Positions 60,508-64,000 of a stretch of 64,000 bases of DNA are shown here, piece by piece. Each line of letters begins with the position of its first letter. Within the stretch, counting starts at the first letter, position 1. The notes beneath the pieces were generated by a model. The model had not been told where the DNA came from, made no database searches, and saw only the letters and a list, made by a program, of their open reading frames with translations. This stretch comes from Candidatus Hecatella orcuttiae (GTDB taxonomy: Archaea; Thermoproteota; Bathyarchaeia; Hecatellales; Hecatellaceae): the NCBI GenBank assembly GCA_002011035.2, contig MTLY02000002.1, positions 417,130 to 481,129 on the forward strand. The letters are read 5' to 3'. Position numbers and translations under genes: made by a program.

Positions 60508-61983
60508 ATGAATACTAAGTTGACTAAGTTGGTAGGTGCGGCAATTATTGTGGTGCTACTTTCATTAACGGTCTATGGATGTTACGAATTATTGCTCAAC
60601 GAGTCGGAGAAACCGTGCACAGCAAAGGTGAAAATGCATATAATCCCGGTGGATGAGAAAGGAAAAGAGGTCCGGTGGAACTTCTGCACAGCAATACATA
60701 ATTTTACCGAGTACTGGGCTAAGCCGCATAGCGAAGTAGTATATCTAGGAACCAAAAGAACGGTGACATTGAATGTGCATAGAGAACTACTTATTGGAGG
60801 AAGATTGCTTATCCATGAATATGCCATCTTCCTGTATAATGGTACGCACTCGGGTGGAAAGCTGGTTCGTATAGAGCCTAGGGAGTACCGTATTGAACTT
60901 TCCATCAGAATACGTGTATATAGGGTATCTGAAAACTCACATTCACCTCTAAGAAAAGTCGTACCACCCCTACTTAACTCGTCGTCAGAACCAGTAAAAG
61001 GTTATTGCTATGAGGAACTCGAAGAAGTTGTATATACGTCAGAATTGATGCCTGCTTTACAACTTCATTCAATAGGAGGAATTTCCGTTAGCGTCCACTT
61101 TGAAATAGGCAACTACTTATTCTATTCTCAAAAGTATAGAGAAGCAGATCTACCGGGTGAGTGGGGTCCTTGGCAGACATCTGGCGATAAGGCCACAAAA
61201 TCTAACAATAAACTCACAACGGGATCAATTTCGGGTGGCAGTAAAAAGTGGATCTACGTAAACGTAGATTATAGATATGAGCGATGGTTTTACGGGGTGG
61301 ATTGGGTCCAATGGTGGAGGGAAATAGTGACGCCAGTGAGTTTTGGAGGATATGACTGGGGTGAGTCTATATCATGCACTTACTGTGAAGGAACTCCTAC
61401 AGGCTTTGTACAGAGCTATCCTAGGGGCACTGGAATGCCTATCGAAATGAGCCTAGGTCCAGGCATCAGCGAGATTGAGAGATCAGGTATAAGCGTATCC
61501 TTCGAGGTGTCTTATGGTGTGGTCTCCCTGACTGTAGAGTTATGGTATGAAATAGAGAGAGGTGAAGCTCTCTATCCTCCATCAATACTGGTTAATGTAG
61601 ATACATGGTACGCTGACACTTTATATGTCTTCGATGCCAGCACCGAGTGGAAGGTAGTGCATTTCACGTGGAGTGGCGGAGGTAGTGGTGGTATGGTTTT
61701 TAGGCGTGGTGTTTTTAGGGTTTCTGATTATTGGGTTAGGGAATGTATTTCTTGGTTTGTTAGGGATCTTGATCTTAATAGATTGGGTGATTTCTTTATT
61801 GTTGGTCTGGGTTGTGGTTATAGTCCTTTCCATAAGTATCTTGAAGATGTAGTTAGGGTTGAAGGTAAGGCTCGTGATATTGAGGTGTATACGGGTTACT
61901 ATGAAGGGGTTAAGGTATCTGCTATTGCGACTCCTGGTGGTATGGTTCATACGGAGCCTGTGGTGATTTTGGGAGGTTGCTAG
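60508..61983 (+). CDS. Secreted protein of unknown function; tail end is another gene in frame
   Basis: From ATG 60508: signal anchor LVGAAIIVVLLSLTVYGCYE, then about 370 residues of beta-rich, Tyr/Trp-rich, extracytoplasmic protein (PGEWGPWQTSGDKATKSNN; WWREIVTPVSFGGYDWGES). No known domain recognised. After about residue 390 (TEWKVVHFTWSGGGSGG) the frame runs without a stop into a nucleoside phosphorylase-like N-terminus (from ATG 61693) up to a stop at 61981. Either the secreted protein lost its stop, or the two were joined by deletion. Confidence 0.65.
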   Translation: MNTKLTKLVGAAIIVVLLSLTVYGCYELLLNESEKPCTAKVKMHIIPVDEKGKEVRWNFCTAIHNFTEYWAKPHSEVVYLGTKRTVTLNVHRELLIGGRLLIHEYAIFLYNGTHSGGKLVRIEPREYRIELSIRIRVYRVSENSHSPLRKVVPPLLNSSSEPVKGYCYEELEEVVYTSELMPALQLHSIGGISVSVHFEIGNYLFYSQKYREADLPGEWGPWQTSGDKATKSNNKLTTGSISGGSKKWIYVNVDYRYERWFYGVDWVQWWREIVTPVSFGGYDWGESISCTYCEGTPTGFVQSYPRGTGMPIEMSLGPGISEIERSGISVSFEVSYGVVSLTVELWYEIERGEALYPPSILVNVDTWYADTLYVFDASTEWKVVHFTWSGGGSGGMVFRRGVFRVSDYWVRECISWFVRDLDLNRLGDFFIVGLGCGYSPFHKYLEDVVRVEGKARDIEVYTGYYEGVKVSAIATPGGMVHTEPVVILGGC

Positions 61984-62494
61984 AAATGTTAAAGCTATTG
62001 TGGGTGTTGGTTTTTGTGGGGTTTTGAGGGAAGATATTGGTATTGGTGATGTGGTGATACCTGTTGCGGCTGCAAGGGATGAAGATACAACTGATCATTA
62101 TGTGGATAAGAAGGTGCCTGCTGTAGCAGATTTTGAATTAATTTCGAAGTTAATTGAGGTGGCTAGAAGGTATAAATTGAAAGTTCATGTTGGATCTATA
62201 GTTACGACGTCATCACCGTTTAGTGAGGATGTAGAATGGGTTAGGAAATGGAGTAGTTATGGTGTATTGGCGGTTAAGTGTGAAACGTCGGTCCTATATC
62301 TTCTATCATACTTGAATAATATACCAGTGGCAGCAATACTTACTGTAAGTGATAATGTTGTGAAGAAAGAAATGTACTGGATGAAACCTGAAGTAGAGAA
62401 AGCAATGGTGGAAACTTATGATAAGGTAATTAAGGTAGCCTTAGATATTTTAACTGAAATAGTTTATAGCGAAAAACATGGTTTATACCGCTAA
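61693..62494 (+). pseudogene. Nucleoside phosphorylase split by a frameshift
   Basis: ATG 61693 (GGAGGT upstream) opens FVRDLDLNRLGDFFIVGLG and GYYEGVKVSAIATPGGMVHT, ending at TAG 61981. The continuation in the next frame, EVARNVKAIVGVGFCGVLRE DIGIGDVVIP then SYGVLAVKCETSVLYLLSYL, completes a PNP/UDP-phosphorylase family enzyme to TAA 62492. A single extra G at 61971-61973 (TTTTGGGAGG) accounts for the break. The active protein would cleave nucleosides with phosphate. A sequencing error would make it intact; the G run makes this plausible. Confidence 0.7.
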
Positions 62495-62601
62495 TATCTT
62501 TAAAATACACAATTTAGTTTCAAATTTCCCTAATATGGTTCAAAACACCATAAAAATCTTAAAAATAAATTTGATTAGAAGAAGGATTGGAGAGGAAAAT
62601 G

Positions 62602-63987
62602 CTAGTTTTGTTCTTCGGTGGGGTGTATGATTTTTTGGTTGATGAGGATTTTTAGGGTTTTTAGGGTTTTTAGTGGGTTTATTTTTTCTTTTTTGGTTAC
62701 TTCTGTTAGTAGTTTTGCTATGGTGAATGATCCTTCTATTTCTGTGATTTCTTTCGCTACTTTTAATATTTTTCTTTTGATTCCTCTAATTCTTGGAGGG
62801 ATTTCTGTGACTTCGTATTTTGTGAAGATGTGTTTTGGGAAGCTTTCTTTTACTATGTTTTTGGCTTTGTCAAAAATTGATATTTCGAAGGTGTTGGTTT
62901 TAAGGTTTTTTTCGAATTTGTCTTCAAATTTGTCTAGGAAGTTTCTTAGGGATTCTTTTATTTCTGGGAGTAGTTTTCCGGGTGCTATGAGTATTGAGTA
63001 GGCGTATTTTCCTGAGTGGAATGTTAGTACTTTGGGTTCTGGGGTTTCGTAGTATATTTCTCCAATTTCTCCTTCTCCTGTGCCTCCGATTTCGGAGTAG
63101 AATCCTCTTACTGCTTGGACAAATCCTGCTACGATGTTTGGGTCTGTAGGTGTCTTTTTGAAGGAGTATTCGAATATGCAGCGTCCGCTTTCTTTGTCGA
63201 CGACTAGGAGAGATTCTAGGCTGTTGAGTTCTAATATGAGTTCGTATTCTCGTAGAAGTTTTTTGTTTTCTGTTTTTATTTTGTGTTTTCTTTTTGATAT
63301 GTATCCGAAGGTTCCTATAAAGATGATAGATGTGATTAATATTATTGTGGTAAGCCAGCGTGGAAGTAGGGATTTCGAAGTTGAAATAGAGGGTTTGATT
63401 GTGATGTTGTAGGTGGTGTGTGCGGAGGTTTTATCGGTCATTCCTTCGTAAACTACTGTTATTTGTATTTTGGACATTTCGTTATTTGTTGGTATGGTGT
63501 ATGAGAATTCTCCTTTCGTGTTTGTTACGGTTTCGTATTCAAATTGTTTCTTTGTTCCATTTTTGTAAGTCACTAAGACTATTATTTTGATGGTTGCCAT
63601 GCCTATTGGATCTTTGTTTTCTGTGGTTAGAGTTCCTGATATTAATATGGTGTTGCCAGCAGTTACTTCTTGTGGGACATTAACTGTAAGTATTGTGCGT
63701 GTTTTTGGTAGAATGTAAAGTGGAATTTCAAGTGTTTGTGGAAGATAGTATGGTGCCTCTATTACTACGTTTATTGAATAGTTGCCGGGTTGGAGTCCTG
63801 TTAGGTTTAAAGTGCAGCTATAGTTTTGATAGTTAAATGTTGCAAGCCATTTATGGTTGTTTACGGTTAATGTGATGCTGCAGTTTTCTAATGGAGTGTT
63901 TCGGAAAGAATCTATGATGTTAAAGTGTATTGTTATTGTTTCGTTTTCATATTGTTTAAGGACTTGGGGTTGATATGTTATTTTCAT
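62602..63987 (-). CDS. Membrane protein with Ig-like, roadblock-like and winged-helix parts (N-terminus beyond the edge)
   Basis: 461 residues are visible and the frame is still open to the right edge. Residues 1-200 hold Ig-like repeats (NVPQEVTAGNTILISGTLTT; KGEFSYTIPTNNEMSKIQIT), followed by a membrane helix TTIILITSIIFIGTFGYIS and a basic stop-transfer KRKHKIK. The cytoplasmic part has a roadblock/LC7-like domain (NSLESLLVVDKESGRCIFEY) and a winged-helix-like end (EITEIEGSFTIAKLLTEVTK). It could sense the outside and signal through a small GTPase. No function proven. Confidence 0.65.
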   Translation of the reverse strand: MKITYQPQVLKQYENETITIHFNIIDSFRNTPLENCSITLTVNNHKWLATFNYQNYSCTLNLTGLQPGNYSINVVIEAPYYLPQTLEIPLYILPKTRTILTVNVPQEVTAGNTILISGTLTTENKDPIGMATIKIIVLVTYKNGTKKQFEYETVTNTKGEFSYTIPTNNEMSKIQITVVYEGMTDKTSAHTTYNITIKPSISTSKSLLPRWLTTIILITSIIFIGTFGYISKRKHKIKTENKKLLREYELILELNSLESLLVVDKESGRCIFEYSFKKTPTDPNIVAGFVQAVRGFYSEIGGTGEGEIGEIYYETPEPKVLTFHSGKYAYSILIAPGKLLPEIKESLRNFLDKFEDKFEKNLKTNTFEISIFDKAKNIVKESFPKHIFTKYEVTEIPPRIRGIKRKILKVAKEITEIEGSFTIAKLLTEVTKKEKINPLKTLKTLKILINQKIIHPTEEQN

Positions 63988-64000
63988 TTTTCCATAAATT

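Noticed and set aside
61621..61950. Minus-strand frame of 109 codons
   Set aside because: Opposite strand of the phosphorylase coding region; no coding character of its own.
53166..64000. 5S rRNA gene after the 23S
   Set aside because: No 5S-like sequence seen; the structured RNA here is RNase P RNA.

Overview
The window is archaeal DNA. Evidence: the D-family DNA polymerase large subunit, Hef, two RNase P proteins, archaeal SRP and RNase P RNAs, TiaS, Elf1, GGGG-type Shine-Dalgarno sites matching the 16S tail (ATCACCTCCT), TATA boxes and intron-bearing tRNAs. The 16S-23S spacer has no tRNA-Ala and no 5S follows the 23S, which is more like TACK-group archaea (for example Bathyarchaeia or relatives) than Euryarchaeota; this lineage guess is an inference, not a placement.

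Layout. 1-474: edge of a KaiC-like ATPase operon. 473-16717: a nearly complete structural module of a head-tail (HK97-fold, siphovirus-like) provirus in classic order: RHH protein, large terminase, portal, protease, decoration protein, major capsid, head-tail connectors, tail terminator (frameshifted), tail tube, frameshifted tail chaperone, tape measure, baseplate hub, fibre-like protein. No integrase or replication gene is visible, so the element presumably continues left of the window. A tRNA-Ala interrupted in its D arm follows directly. 16876-46888: host chromosome, GC-rich, with an AT-richer DUF4143 ATPase behind a perfect 36-bp palindrome, an iron permease under two DtxR-like boxes, PolD large subunit, Elf1, NadE, thymidylate kinase, Hef, SRP RNA, GuaA, prenyl synthase, RNase P proteins, SHMT, thioredoxin and a protein disulfide oxidoreductase. 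46889-53165: rRNA operon; the 16S carries a 664-nt intron encoding a LAGLIDADG protein that lacks both catalytic acids, and the 23S is bracketed by a perfect 34-bp inverted repeat. 53245-53648: RNase P RNA. 53667-64000: a strikingly AT-rich segment with two radical SAM proteins resembling the LipS1/LipS2 lipoyl synthase pair, Tsr3, a NodU-type carbamoyltransferase, TiaS, an initiator tRNA with two introns, a secreted protein running in frame into a frameshifted nucleoside phosphorylase, and a membrane protein with Ig-like and roadblock-like domains.

How it fits together. RNA biology dominates the host part: RNase P RNA and two of its proteins, an exosome-linked RNA-binding protein, SRP RNA, TiaS, Tsr3 and the rRNA operon are all here. 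The base composition changes abruptly around the rRNA operon (GC-rich genes to 46888, AT-rich spacer and genes after 49392), and both sides carry single-copy core genes. That is either a real genome mosaic or a chimeric metagenome contig joined through the conserved 16S gene; I treat it as an open question and flag it. The other recurring oddity is several plausible genes that have a good GGTGA ribosome site and a CTG where the start should be.
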